Counted from the stretch's first letter, positions 13,440 to 25,494 are shown. The stretch: DNA of 64,000 nucleotides from Saccopteryx bilineata (GCF_036850765.1 NC_089490.1:389002558-389066557); one strand, 5' to 3'. Translations and numbers: made by a program. The notes: generated by a model from the sequence alone, not told the origin.

Positions 13440-13748
13440 TGTTGTTTTTGTTTTGTATTTTTCTTAAGTAAGAAGCGGGGAGGCAGAGAGACAGACTCCT
13501 GTATGCATCTGACTAGGATCCAGCCGGCATGCCCACCAGGGGGCGATGCTCTGCCCATCTGGGGTGTTGCTCCGTTGCAACTGGAGCCATTTTAGTGCCT
13601 GAGGCGAGGCCATGGTGCCATCCTCAGCGCTGGGGCCAACTTTGCTCCAGTGGAGCCTTGGCTCTGGGAGAGGAAGAGAGAGAGAGAAGGAAGAAGGGGA
13701 AGGGAGGAGAAGCAGATGTGCGCTTCTCCTGCGTGCCCTGACCAGGGA
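13440..13748 (-). mobile_element. Bat SINE, type A, 5'-truncated
   Basis: The reverse-strand body and CT-rich part are present. The copy stops at CTGACCAGGGAG, inside the tRNA-like head, so the A box and most of the B box are missing. GCATGTT on both sides is a plausible short TSD. It keeps CCACCAGGGGGCG at 13,533-13,545. Confidence 0.9.
13533..13545 (+). promoter_or_regulatory. CTCF-like core motif inside SINE
   Basis: Exact CCACCAGGGGGCG in a type A copy that has lost its pol III promoter. If bound, this would be an insertion-derived CTCF site about 7 kb from the CpG island. Confidence 0.55.
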
Positions 13749-13782
13749 GTGCATGTTTTTTAAAATAACAATAACCACTGTT

Positions 13783-13893
13783 CTTGCTGCTCCTGTTAAT
13801 TCTAAACATTTCCTGAGCCTTTATTATGTGCCAGACACTGTGCTAAGCACTTTCACAGATTCTACATTGAGTCCCTACAAGACTCTGATATTA
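13783..13893 (-). mobile_element. MIR SINE fragment
   Basis: TTTATTATGTGCCAGACACTG and TGCTAAGCACTTTCACAG match the MIR 3' part in reverse. It directly abuts the truncated type A SINE, which probably inserted at its edge. Confidence 0.75.
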
Positions 13894-16800
13894 GTTAATT
13901 AAGTAAAAGTATTAGAACCCTCAAAAGAACAGAAATTTAACTTTAAAAATGATAATACAGGCAACTTATTAAAGAAACCTTATCCCTTTCCTCTACCTTT
14001 CAGATAACACCTTTGACTATTAAATTTACACTAAAACCACACTGATTTTCAGGAATCGGTCTTCCATTTAAAGAATACTGTGATTAAAGATGTTGACAAT
14101 TACTTAAGAGTCAACAGACTCTAAACAAATACTGGCACAAAAAAACCCCCTACAACCCAACTTTAAATACTGATTAACTGTCCCCATTCAAAGAAAAGAG
14201 AACAGCATATACATACTGGGCCCTTCAATTATATATAGGCTTCTAATTCCTATACTAATAATCAGACAAAAAAATTTACAATTGCTAAGTTTTGAAAATC
14301 TATACACACACATATGTACATACATATCTGTTACTTTACAAATAAATTTTATAGTAGCTTATAAAACGAACTAATATAAGATAAACTAAAACACTAAGAT
14401 GTTTCTTAAGACTCACTTTAGGATATCAGCAGCATAATAATCATGATATTAGAAATCAAACTTTACTTAGAAAGTTCTTAGAGGCTTGGGAAGCTGTGTA
14501 TAAAATGGAGTAGACAAGAGGAAAGGGTTCCCTGTGCTGTTTAAATCAACTACACGTCCCAGCATGCAAAGCTCTAATCTGGAGTTAAGCAAAAAAAAAA
14601 ACCCTGCAATGCATCCTGGGACTTGTAGTAAGTAAACCAATCTACCACAGTTAAGTTTCAACAAAGTCTGAACTATCTAGCACAATTTGACTAGGTCTTA
14701 TTATCAATTAGGGTTAGTCAAATTCCAATCTAATTTGTTTGTGCCCTGCTCTGGCAGTTTCTTCAGCACTTAATGAAAAAGTATCAATTTATATTCAGCC
14801 CTACATTTTCACATTAGAAAAACCATATACAGGATAAGCATATAAAAGAAATGCTTAAAAAGAAAAAAGTTTGATGTAATCTTAAAAATTATATTTAAAA
14901 ACATAATTTTTGAAACAATTTTCTTAAAGGTTACTTGTATCAGTTTCAAAGCTCTCTATCCTCCCCAAATAAAAGAATTTGTTTTACTAGCTTTTCTCTT
15001 ATGCTCAAGTTGTTTTATAAATAATTTTTCTTAAAACTCATAAGAAAACAATTCCCATATTTTAATACTGTTCACAGGAAATATATCTTTATAGTAATAC
15101 ATACACATAACACCATCTCACACTCTTACACACACACACACACACCTGTTTCTGGCGGAACATTTAGAAAAAAATAATTTCAACTGCTGATCCACTTCTC
15201 TCATCCACTAACCTCTTCTAAAAACACAAAGATCTTTTTTTAAAAAGCTATCGATAACATGTCCAAACCGAAGCAGATAACTTGGAGCTGCAATCTATGT
15301 TTATACATATTTCACACTCACCCCCTACTTTCTGCAAGACTGAAGGAGGAGGCTGGGAAAGAACTGTGTGCAATGTGCATCAGGAGGCCTAACACAGGTG
15401 GTGGGTTATTTTCAGGCAACAGCACCTTCACACACATGCTGTGGAATACAGTCCAAGAAATTCCTAACAAGAAAAGATAAGCTGGCAAACAAATTTAACA
15501 CAATCCAGCTAAAAATCACCTGCAACACATGCTACTACATTTTACCATAAAAGTGACAGGCTACACCAGGATCTGAAGCTTCATCAATACAACATACTGT
15601 CCATAAGGCCAGAGATAGCAGTTGCCATGGTTACTATCACCCACTTTTATCAGGAAATTACTGTCATTACTCTGAAGTTTTTGGTACTTATTTAAAATAA
15701 AATAAAAAAGAAACAGTTTAGGGTTCTGACTGTTAATTGAGTGAAAAAAATCAACTACTGTTTGATTTGTAAGCATGCTGACTTAGAGATGCACATGGTT
15801 AACAATACTTGGATCTGCAGCAGAAAAAAATCAATTCCTTTCTGCTGCTCCTTCTCCTCAAGTACTGACAGTTTGTATTCTCAATGCAGCCAAAACAATA
15901 AAACAAAACCCATCTTTTTGGCTTCTGTGTTTAAGTTATTTTTCTCCCCTAAGTCCACAACCAGAGTCAAAATAAAGCCTAGATAAATCATCAACCTGTT
16001 AGGCCTCATCCCTGTCCTATCTCCACATTACTGGTTCACTTTTTTGTCTCCTTAAAAAAGCAGAAAAACACTTCTGTAGATGATTCTAAAATACAGGAAA
16101 TAATAAAGTTTCTTTTAACAAGATCTGCTCACTATTTTTTATTTTTTTAAGGGAGGTGGGTGGGGGGCTGCAGTGTACTGGAGAGATAAAGAGATGGAGG
16201 GGGTATTCAAACTTCCAAACAAGTGTCTGGTGTGAGAAAGTTGCATTAGAAAAAGTCCAAAGGATGACTGAACCTTACATATTATCTCTAAAAGGGAAGA
16301 GTTCACCACTATCCCAGTTTAAGACTAAATTGACAGACCAGTAATATAAAAATTATTCTTAAAAGCCTACTTCAACATTCTTACAAAAGATAACTGCTCA
16401 AAATTTAATATACAAATAAGAATTATGTGAAAGCCTATAAATAATATAGCCACATATACACATAAATACACAAAGAAGAAAGCATATGCTATTTAAGAAA
16501 TAATTACCTATAATAAATGTAATGCAGTTTTAACAAATTACCTCTTTGAAAATATCTCAAAGCAACAAAAATACACATCTGGTAAAGTTAAAGTGATCAG
16601 AATGTATTGCTATGCTTCTTAAGAATACTTACAGCCTACAAAATAAAACCCATGTACAAAAGTTCTTGAGAAGTTAACACAAATCATTAATATTTTCCAG
16701 CACAGATTAATGTGAAGATTCAAACATATTTCAAGAAATCAACTCTCAATATAGATATAAGGGAATTCTGTCAAAGGTTAGAGACCTAAAACTTTAATTT

Positions 16801-19800
16801 CTTCCTCCTCTCCCTTTGAATAGTAATTAAATACAAAAGCCTTAGGCAGTAAGATACTAAGGATACAAAATTTAAAAGCACATTAATATAACCTTAACTT
16901 CAGTATTTCATCAAGAAAAGCTTTACTATTCACTGTCTGTGAGATGGAAAAGTTAATATTATCCTGAGAGGTTTCATTTCTCTCTAAACAGTTAAATGTT
17001 TTTCTCACTCTTCACAGAATCAAGTTTCTATAATTACTAACTGGAGCTATTTCTTAAAGAATAGTCACTTGTAAAATTTAGGATATGCTTATAAACAAGG
17101 GGACTCCCAATTATCTGTATTTTTATTTTATTTTGGTCAAAATTTGTGAACAGAGTCTATTAAGAAAGCCATAGTTCAAGGCTCTAAGCTATAAACTTTT
17201 GAGTTATTTTTACACAAACATATTTCAGTATACTCCTCTAGATTTGAGTAGTCATTTCCTCATGCATCGCTCTAACACAGAAAAAAAAGATATACATATA
17301 CCTAATACTAATGCAAACAGGTATACATCTTTTTCACTTTGAAAAAGTTTGAAAGAGTTAGTAATTATTTTTCTCAAAGTTAGCAGAATCAATCAAAACA
17401 ATCAAAACCTTAACCGTGACATGTAACTCTCTGTGTCAATAACAGTCTACAAAAGAATTGAGAATTTAAATATTCACTGAAGGCAACTACTATCTCAACT
17501 TCATTTCTCAATGGGGGAAATGAAGAAAAACTTTAATAGGGTATATACACTTCACTAGATCTACAAAAGGAAAAATGATTTTTTTCTTGAATTATGAGAA
17601 ACTGCCTAGGCAGCATTTTTTAAACAAAGCTTCAAAACTGTAACAAAGAGCTTTTTGGTAACCACAGCAGTATTTTAAAAAAAGAATCATAAGGTGTTTG
17701 AGATGCACTTTTAATGTACTCATTTCCCAAATGATATGGAGAAAGTTAACATTTTGAAGACAGAAGCGTCTGTCCATTTATTAATTAGTTAGCTATCTCA
17801 ACAACTTAACATCTGCATGGCTTCTGACAATTTAAAAGTTCGTTCACGTATATTATCTTATTGAATCTTAACTGAGAAAAAAGTACAAAATTATGCCTAG
17901 AAAATACAAAATTCAAAGCAGGTTTATCAAATTTTCTATACATTCTTAAGTTTTTAAACTTTGATATAAAAACTTTACAAGCCACCAAGTAGCATGATAT
18001 TTCCAGTGATAAATCAATTCACCTAACACTAACAAGAGTTTCAAACAACCACGAGCTATAAATGCTATGAAACTACTTTTATCTTTATGGAGTTATTGTT
18101 AAGTGTTACTAATGGACATATCATCAGCAATGAGCTATATCCACAGATATAACTTTACTTACAGTTCAAGAATCTCAGTCTTTGGAGGCCAATTCAAATA
18201 CATCAACTGTACATATTTCTAAAGCTGAGTAATGAAGAATTTATCTATTATGATAACTATCCATAGATTTGAGAAAAAATAAACACAAAAAGTGTAAAAT
18301 TTTCTCCATATACTATCTCCCTTTCCGAAATTTCAAGTACGCTAAATCTTATTGTATTAATAGTATAGCGATAATCACAAAATACCCCAAGTCATACCAA
18401 CTACTTTTGTTTATAGCCATTGCACATAATACAAGAGTAACTCCTTGCCAAAGTAAAATAATTCTAACAGCATTCTGTAACTAGGCACAGCATCCTTAAG
18501 GTATCCACAACAAATTTACTTCGTGTAATATTGTAAGCAGATAAAAAGCAGTCAAAGATTTCAGTTTGAAATAGCAAACATAATTTATTAATGGAATTTT
18601 TAAATGGACTTACTCAAAATCTTTCTGGAACTTTAAGGTGTTAATCCTGTTGCTTAGTTGAAGCTAAGTAGAGCTGAAATAAGTAGCAAGACCCTCAAAA
18701 TTCAGAGATTTGCTTTATCTTGCTGTAGCACCTCCTGCTGGATAGCATTTAGAGTTCTTCATGTAAGCAGAAGAAGAATATTTCTGAGGCGGCTCCTTCC
18801 AGATGATTGAATGGGAAAAAGGATGGACCCTTCAAAGCTAAAAGAAATAGGGCCCCGTCCATCACTTACACCTCTTAAAAGTAAAATCTGGCATAGGTAG
18901 GGGTCTTTTCAATCTATTACTATTCCAGTTCCATAAAGACCTGCCTGAGTCCAAAGAGCAAAATGCTTAAAGAAAGCTTGTAAATTATCTAAAAACTGTT
19001 AAAAAGCCATCAAAAGTACTCAGGCAAATGACTATTTTGGCCAGCCAAGCAATATCAGTCATATTGCAAATACTGTTATGTTAACAAAAACAAAACATAA
19101 AGAAAAGCACCTGGAATATTCTTAGCATGTTAGCCGGAAGTTTGTTTTGATAATTTTCTGCACTATTACTATGCTCTTCACATTGAGGATAGTTATACAT
19201 CTACAGAAGTTTTAAGTACAGAGATTTTTTTTATAAACACGAGTAACTACACATAAAAATGTTTTCTTTGCCATCAAAAAGTATATCCTTTGATTTTAAA
19301 ATGCATTCTTAAGACATTTAGATAGCCCGTACAGCTCATTTTAAGCCCATGATATAGACAGATCCCATATACAAGTGGAGCCAGAAAAGGAGAATAGGCA
19401 GGAACTTACCAAAATCAAAATGAATAACAGTATTTCCAGTAAAAATGGAGTAACAGTTTCCTACAATACCATGAAACCAAGTAAATTGTGAAACTTAAAA
19501 AAAAAAAAAGAGAGAGGGGGCTATTCTTTAAATCCAAAAGAAAAGCTGACCTATTTATTTCTACTGCCCAAACATGAGTGAACAGCAAATGTAAACAAAC
19601 AACATCAACACTGAAAAGTACACTTAGATGTCTTAGTCCCAATTTCGGTCTCTCTATCTGGCCCTCAATGAAGCTACTGATGTTAATGAGTATCCTCTAT
19701 AAAAGGAGACATTCCAGCTCCCTGTCCTAAAGAACCCCTCCCTATAAAGTGTGCCTATGAAAAGGCTTCCTTCCTAGAGTGCACACTGCTTTAAAAAAAA

Positions 19801-20480
19801 AAACAAAAAACTTTCATCAGCCCAAATTAATCTGATTCTAATATTCAGCTATCAATTATTAATATATAAATGTTCTTCCTTCTCTTAAAGTCCCGAGCTG
19901 AAGCATCTACATTCCTAACACCTACTATTAACAGAAATGAACAGCTCACTCCTCGTCTATGGGGCAAATCTCTGAAATCCAAAACACAGCCACAAAGTTC
20001 ACTGTCAAGGCCAGTGCTGAGGCCCACACAGGCCCGGACCTTAACTCATATTTGAAATTCTAGAAAGCCATACATGCAGAGACATCATTTAAAAACAACA
20101 CGGTGTGGACGTGCTGAGTGAGATCCTCTACTTCAAGACCTAAACAAAGAATATTTCAACATATGACCGGAATATGATGACACCAGATTCACCAATGAAA
20201 ACAAAACCTGCCTACCATTAGCAGACATACCCTCATCTCAACTCAACTACTTAGAAATCACTCTCGGCACATCTGCACCCCACAACCGGCGTGTGGCCTT
20301 CTCCGGGGGTGCAAGCCACAGACAAAGTTGAAAGGAGACATTCTTCCCCCGGTGCCCAAATCTTGATTTCAACCCCTCCCCTACCAGTGCCACCTTGCTG
20401 CTACCCACCATCGCGAACGTGGTCAGGGGAAAAAAAGAAATCCTAACAGCACCGCTCAGCAGAATAAAGAGACCAAAGAG
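13894..20480. other. Repeat-poor AT-rich flank of the CpG island
   Basis: No bat-lineage SINE, no clear LINE and no recognisable exon in about 6.6 kb. A CA microsatellite lies at about 15,127-15,145. Such repeat exclusion is typical next to regulated developmental promoters. Several blocks could be conserved noncoding sequence, but that needs an alignment. Confidence 0.55.
14549..14629. promoter_or_regulatory. Inverted pair of ZNF143-like motifs
   Basis: ACTACACGTCCCAGCATGC at 14,549-14,567 faces GCATCCTGGGACTTGTAGT at 14,611-14,629. Each matches the ZNF143/STAF consensus ACTACAATTCCCAGCATGC with two mismatches. The arms are 43 bp apart. ZNF143 marks promoters and loop anchors. A repeat origin is possible but I recognise no family. 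Confidence 0.5.
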
Positions 20481-21202
20481 AGGATGACGAGAAGTGTTGG
20501 GAACTGCGTGCACGACGGGGCTGGACCAAACGGAAAGAGTCCCACTCCGCGCGCCCCTCCCCCCGGCGGGGGCGCGGGCGGGGGAGGGGCGGCCGCGGCC
20601 CCTCTCCGAGCGGCCTGCCAACCCCGGCCCGCGCGGGGTCCCGGGGGCGCCCCGCGGCCGCGGGCGGCGGGGGCGAGTGCGGGAGGGCCGGCCCGGGGGT
20701 GAGGGGTGCAGGCAGACTCTCCGGAATAACAAGTTGCAGAAGAAGAAGAATAAGCGGAATTTCCCCAACGCTTCTCCGGCCACCCAACACAAATGCACCA
20801 ACACACACACACGCACACGGCCCGGCAGCGTCAGCAGCCGCAGCTTTTTTTTTTTTTAATCAGATCCCTCAGTCACCAAACAAGATGGTTTTCCAAAAAA
20901 AAAAAAAAAAAAAATTAAATAAATAATCATAATAAAAACTTCCCCCCGACAGCATCCCGGGGAGGGGGGAGGGTGATGAAAGAGCCAAGGCGATCATCCC
21001 TGGGCAGAGAGACAGCCGAAGGGGGCGGACAAGGCTCTGCGCCCCCCGCCCCCGTAGGCAGCCCCCTCCCCGGCCCCCCGCTGGGACAATGTGACGCCCC
21101 CTCCCCGCCACCCCCAGCGCGCCGCCTCTGTCACCCGCTCCGGCCCTGCACTCAGCGCCCAGGCTCCCGAGGCTGCTCATAAACTTACTTCCAATTTATC
21201 CT

Positions 21203-21310
21203 GGGGAGGGGTGGAGGGCAGAGGGGAGGAAAGGGGGGGGAGACAAGGTTTTTCCATTGTCTTTTTTTTAGGGGGGGGGAAGAATAGGAAGGGCACGCAG
21301 GGGGGCGCCC
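21203..21310 (+). other. G-run tract with G-quadruplex potential
   Basis: Many runs of three or more G with short loops at 21,203-21,241, and further runs at 21,271-21,279 and 21,300-21,305. It is purine-rich on the plus strand inside the CpG island. G4 formation is inference from pattern. Confidence 0.55.
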
Positions 21311-21656
21311 CGAAGGGGAAGTTATTGCTCAAATCTCAAGTTGACTGCGGGGTCCTGGCGAGAACACCCCCCTTTTCCTCCTCCCTCCCACACACCCCTC
21401 CCCTCCCCCCACAACAAACTCCAGGCAAGCAGCCCCTGTTCCTCCCAGAGACAAACACCAGAGACAAGACAGAGAGAGGGAGATAGGGAAAAGGGGGAGA
21501 GGGGGACGGGAGGAGGGAGGGGAAATAGAGCTACTCAAGAAAAAAAAAGAGAAGAGAGTGAGAAGAGAGAATGGAAAAGCTGGGATACTGCACCCTCCTG
21601 CTGCTGGCTGGCTGTCCCCCCTGGCAGCTGGAGGCAGGAACTCTGAGCAGGAGAAG

Positions 21657-21740
21657 CAGGAGGAGGAGGAGGAGGGAACTCTTCTTCATGGGGAGGGAGG
21701 GAAGAAGCTGGAGCTGCTGCTGCTGCTTCTGCTGCTGCTC
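21657..21740 (+). repeat. Triplet-repeat tracts (GGA then CTG) in the island
   Basis: An AGG/GGA run at 21,657-21,676 is followed by CTG-rich sequence at 21,714-21,740 broken by one TTC. Such runs are common in 5' UTRs and can vary in length. Confidence 0.75.
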
Positions 21741-22393
21741 TGGGCCTCTCGCACTTTTTAGATATTAGTGTGTTAAGATGGTAGGTTGTTCCCTTCTCCC
21801 TCCTCCTCCTCCTCTCCTCTTTCCTCTCCTCTCCCTCTCTCTCTCACTCACTCACTCTCTCTCTCTGGGCTGTTTCTTTCCTCCTCTTCCCCAGGCAAAG
21901 GGGGGTGGGGAGAAGGGGGTGGGGGGAGGAACTGGATCCTCCTCCTCCTCCAGGAGGGACACACACGGGCCCCGGGCCGGAATAGGAGGGGGGAAATCAG
22001 AGCAGCAGGAGAGAAACTGTGGGAGACAAACAAGCCCAACTCTTCATCCTCCTCCTCCTCCTCTCAGCAGCAGCAGCGAGCACCACCAGCCCATTCACCA
22101 CCCGGCCCCGGGCCGCAGCACCTCCGCCGCCTCAGCCCGGGGATCCCTCCGCCCAGGCCCAGACACACTCGCTCGCGCGGGAGCCCGCCGCGCGGCCCCG
22201 CCGGCCCGCCGCCGTGCGCGCCCCCGCCGCTCCCGAGAGCGGGCCGAGAGGAACTGGGGCTGGGAAAGCGGGGACGAGGGAGGGGGAAGAGGAGGCACCG
22301 GGGTAGAGGGGCACGGAGGGGAGGGAGGAGGCAGCCGGGCGGAGTAGTACGGCGGCCGGCCCGGGCTCCCGCGCCTCCTCTCGCGGCTCCCTG

Positions 22394-22559
22394 GATGCAC
22401 GGGGCCCCCCTGGGGGTGGCGGGGGGGCTGCGGGGGCCCGCGGCGGCGCTCGGGCGGGCGGACTACTTGACGTGTCGGTGCGGCGAATTTATTTCACTTT
22501 GCCTAAGGAACGGGGTGTGCTGCGGCCCCCATTGCCTAGGGAAAAAACCCGGATGTAAA
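22394..22559 (+). other. Candidate 5' exon end with strong splice donor
   Basis: GATGTAAA|GTGAGTG at 22,559/22,560 fits the donor consensus (AG|GTRAGT) well. An in-frame ATG at 22,394 opens about 55 codons up to it (MHGAPLGVAGGL...). The upstream context is not a strong Kozak match and the peptide is not recognised, so this may be 5' UTR. It supports, but does not prove, rightward transcription. Confidence 0.35.
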
Positions 22560-22590
22560 GTGAGTGAAACTAAACTAGAGTGAAGTAGGG

Positions 22591-22710
22591 CAGCAGCAGC
22601 CAAACTCCAGTGCAGCGGCGGCGGCGGCGGCGATGATGGGGCTGAACACGGAGCAGCGGCGGCCAAACTCCGGTGCCGCCGCAATGATGGGCCGGTGCAG
22701 CGCTGCAGCC
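22591..22710 (+). repeat. Diverged 60-bp tandem repeat in the CpG island
   Basis: CAGCAGCAGCCAAACTCCAG at 22,591 and GAGCAGCGGCGGCCAAACTC at 22,651 begin two units 60 bp apart. Each contains CCAAACTCC(A/G)GTGC, a GGC/GCC run and ATGATGGG. A weaker echo (CCCAACTCCCTCCAGTGCAAC) lies near 22,813. The first unit has a pure GCG run at 22,615-22,632. Confidence 0.65.
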
Positions 22711-23050
22711 GAGGCGAGGCCGAAGCCCGCTGCGCCCCCCCCCCCCCCAACTCCGCGGCCCGAGCCCAACTCCCCCTCCCGCCGGCAGAGCTGCAAAGGG
22801 GCTCCGGAGCGGCCCAACTCCCTCCAGTGCAACAGCAGTTTTAAAGGGGTGGGGGGGAGCCGCAAGGGCAGGAGCGACGAGAAGCAACGGGGAAGCACTG
22901 CAATGGGGGAGCGTGGTCCAGGCAACAGGAGAAAGATGCAACCTCAAGTCGAATGCAACATGCAATCCCCGGCCGCCGCTCGCCGGCTCCCTCCCCTCGC
23001 CACCCCGCCCCCTTTCCAAATAACTACCCTTGAACCACTTTATTAGCCGT

Positions 23051-24520
23051 ACTTAGTCCCACACTCGCTTCGGGGAGGGGCAGGGGACGGGGTCCTTCAC
23101 TCACCTTTATTTATTGCTGCTTTCTCCCCCCTCTCCATGTTTTTTATTCCTAAGTTCTTTTGTTCTAAGGGGGATGATGGCATTTACTTTTCTGCTTTGT
23201 GTAGCAGGGCAATCATTGGGAATCGGCCACGTATAATCCGGCGGTTTGTCATATTTTATTAGTGAAAGTATTTTATGCTTATTCTACCTCCAAGGACTGT
23301 AACATGGAGAATTGCAGGGAGGAGAAAAAATCAGAATTGCTTTGAGAGGTTTCTTGGCGGGGCAGGGGGAGGGCCTTTTAAAAAATTTTTGGAGGGGGTT
23401 TATTTAAAAATTTTAATCGATAGTTTTTCAACTTAATGCTTTTGTGTAGATATACTCCTGGATTCTTAAATAATCCCAGACCACAATAGAGGGGGCGGGG
23501 GAGTCCAAAATCCTAGATTTTAAAAACATCCCTACTGGACAGTGATCTGTCCTGTGGAGCACGCTGGACTTAAGGTAGTGTTAGCCTTCGAATGTTAAAT
23601 AACAATAAACCTCAACCTGGACTGAATACCAATGGGGGTTGGGGTGGTTTTGTTTTTAAGGCTCAGCACTTTTGTAGCATCTGCCACTACGCATTTTCCA
23701 GGCATTGATTAGCCATGCAACTCCCATAGGCATGAAGTCCAGTTTTTGCAGATAAAGAGCAACAGTGGTTAAGATGATTTACCTAAAGTCGAACTGAGTC
23801 ATTAGTGAAACCCAAATAGCTTCGGACTCTATTTACTAGTCCCATCTTTTCCATTAAATAGTATTTTCTCCAAGAAGAAAACAGTGTTTAAAAATAAACA
23901 GACGTTCTTTACCTTGTTATGTATCTCCACCAGAGGTGCTTTGAGATCTTTGGCTGTGAAGGTATTTTCTTACATCTGTGACCTGCAAAATCAAGTTTAG
24001 TTTCCCAAGAAAAAGATTTTTTTTTAAATTCTGATTTCTTAAAGCAAAAACTAAAAGTATAGGTTTTATTTTACATGTGTAGGCCATTTTGTACTTTGAG
24101 TTTTATGTTGGGGAAAAAAAATCACAGCAGAGAAAGTGTGTAAGAGTTCGAGAGTGAAAATGAAATTCCCTATAAATGATTCAAGAAGCCTGGATGAACT
24201 CATAATATTGTGAAACTAAACCCATAACGCAGTCAGGATGAATAACGGAAGGACAGGTTGGGTAGTAAGGCTCAGCTTTACCATCTAGAGATAACTCGAG
24301 TGTATTTAGATGAGTGCAGGAGGCAGACTTTCAAGTTAGACTGACAGGGCACTGGAACCATAACCTAATGGTGTCATTTCATATCAGCTCCAGCTGTCGA
24401 AATTTTTTCAGAGCAGGACTGCTGTAGTGTTCTTTCCAGAAAAAAAAAAAAAAGTTTATAAAGTGCTCAGAGTTTCATAGAAAAATTCAGGAACCCAAAT
24501 TGCACCTGAATGTGAAAAGA
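23051..24520. other. Island shore and flanking unique DNA
   Basis: GC content falls to background. A weak MIR-like segment may lie at 23,650-23,830 (reverse). No gene is seen. Confidence 0.45.
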
Positions 24521-24527
24521 GCATAGA

Positions 24528-25060
24528 ACAAAAGTCAGCAAACTATTTTCTATAAAAGTCCAGAAAGTATATGTCTTAGACTTTGCAGACCATCCAGTTT
24601 CTTTTTTTTTTTTTTAATTTTTATTTATTCATTTTAGAGAAGAGAGAGAGAGAGAAAGAAAGGGGGAGGAGGAGCAGGAAGCATCAACCTCCATATATGC
24701 CTTGACCAGGCAAGCCCAGGGTTTTGAACCGGCAACCTCAGCATTCCAGGTCGACGCTTTATCCACTATGCCACCACAGGTCAGGCCCATCCAGTTTCTG
24801 TAACAACTACTCAACTCTGCAGTTGTAGCATAAAAGCAGCCATAGAAAATATGTAAACAAATGAGCCTGGCTGTGTTCTAATAAAGCTTTTATTTATGGG
24901 CCTTGACATATGACTTTTATGTACTTTTCACGTGTCACAATATATTCTTAGTTTTTTTCAACCATTAAAAAATATGAAAACATTCTTAGATTATGGGCCT
25001 CACAAAACCAGGGGATGATCAGGATTGGGCCCATGGGCTCTTGTTTACCTGACTTTAGAA
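24528..25060 (+). mobile_element. hAT-Charlie-type fossil, split by a type B SINE
   Basis: AAAGTCAGCAAACTATTTTC...AGACTTTGCAGACCA, then after the SINE AACAACTACTCAACTCTGCAG, AGCAGCCATAG and GGCTGTGTTCTAATAAAGCT. This is the familiar mammalian hAT pattern (GTCAGCAAACTTTTTCTG...CAACTACTCAACTCTGCC...). The exact Repbase name is not certain. Confidence 0.75.
24603..24786 (-). mobile_element. Bat SINE, type B
   Basis: Reverse copy ending TGCCACCACAGGTCAGGC. The TSD is CCATCCAGTTTCT at 24,590-24,602 and 24,787-24,799. It inserted inside the hAT fossil, so it is younger. A GA run lies near the tail side. Confidence 0.92.
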
Positions 25061-25130
25061 GACTAAAGTTGATTGAGTCTCTGAACTTCTGGTACCAGAG
25101 GTTGCTTGGTTATTAAGATAATCATATAGA

Positions 25131-25307
25131 GGCCTGACCTGGGGAGGCACAGTGGGTAAAGCATCAACCTGGAACACTGAGGTCGCTGGTTTGAAACTGG
25201 GTTTTCCAGGTCAAGGCACATAATGGGAGTTGATGCTTATTGCTCCCCCCATTCTCTCTTTCTTTCTCTTCTCCCCCCTAAAATGAATAAAGGCTTTTAA
25301 AAAAATA
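25131..25307 (+). mobile_element. Bat SINE, type B
   Basis: GGCCTGACCTGGGGAGGCAC start, GAGGTCGCTGGTTTGAAAC B-box region, a CT-rich segment and an AAATGAATAAAGG tail. More diverged than the 24.6-kb copy. Confidence 0.85.
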
Positions 25308-25494
25308 TTTGTATACCACTCAAAAATCAGTGTCATGCAAAATTTTGTTTTAGATAGTAATTCTTAATGAAAATATTTTAACTGAATAATTATCTAACAC
25401 TCCTATACCTAATAAACTCTATGGAAAGGATTACTCTAGTTTGTGACTCATTGATAGACTGTGTTTCCATTAACATACTCTTCCTCACTCTAAG

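Larger units (their letters stand above)
20480..23050. promoter_or_regulatory. CpG island promoter, gene unidentified
   Basis: CpG-dense cores at about 20,510-20,700, 21,050-21,180, 22,080-22,480 and 22,590-23,010 are embedded in AT-rich sequence. GC-box-like hexamers (GGGCGG types) and a CRE-like TTGACGTG at 22,468 are visible. The island also holds A/T runs (20,843-20,857 and 20,897-20,914), G-run tracts and CTG, GGA, CTC and GGC triplet runs, as in long 5' UTRs of transcription or chromatin regulators. Long open frames on both strands (up to 265 codons) follow from a lack of stop codons in GC-rich DNA, and none resembles a protein I know. The direction of the main transcript is unresolved. 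Confidence 0.8.

Noticed and set aside
18721..18745. CTCF site at TAGCACCTCCTGCTGGATAG
   Set aside because: At least two core mismatches to the CTCF consensus. Too weak to report as a feature.
20247..23046. Many frames of 100-265 codons on both strands in the CpG island
   Set aside because: Low-complexity Pro/Ser/Arg/Gly translation, no known domain, and open frames overlap on both strands. Expected from GC-rich DNA with few stops.
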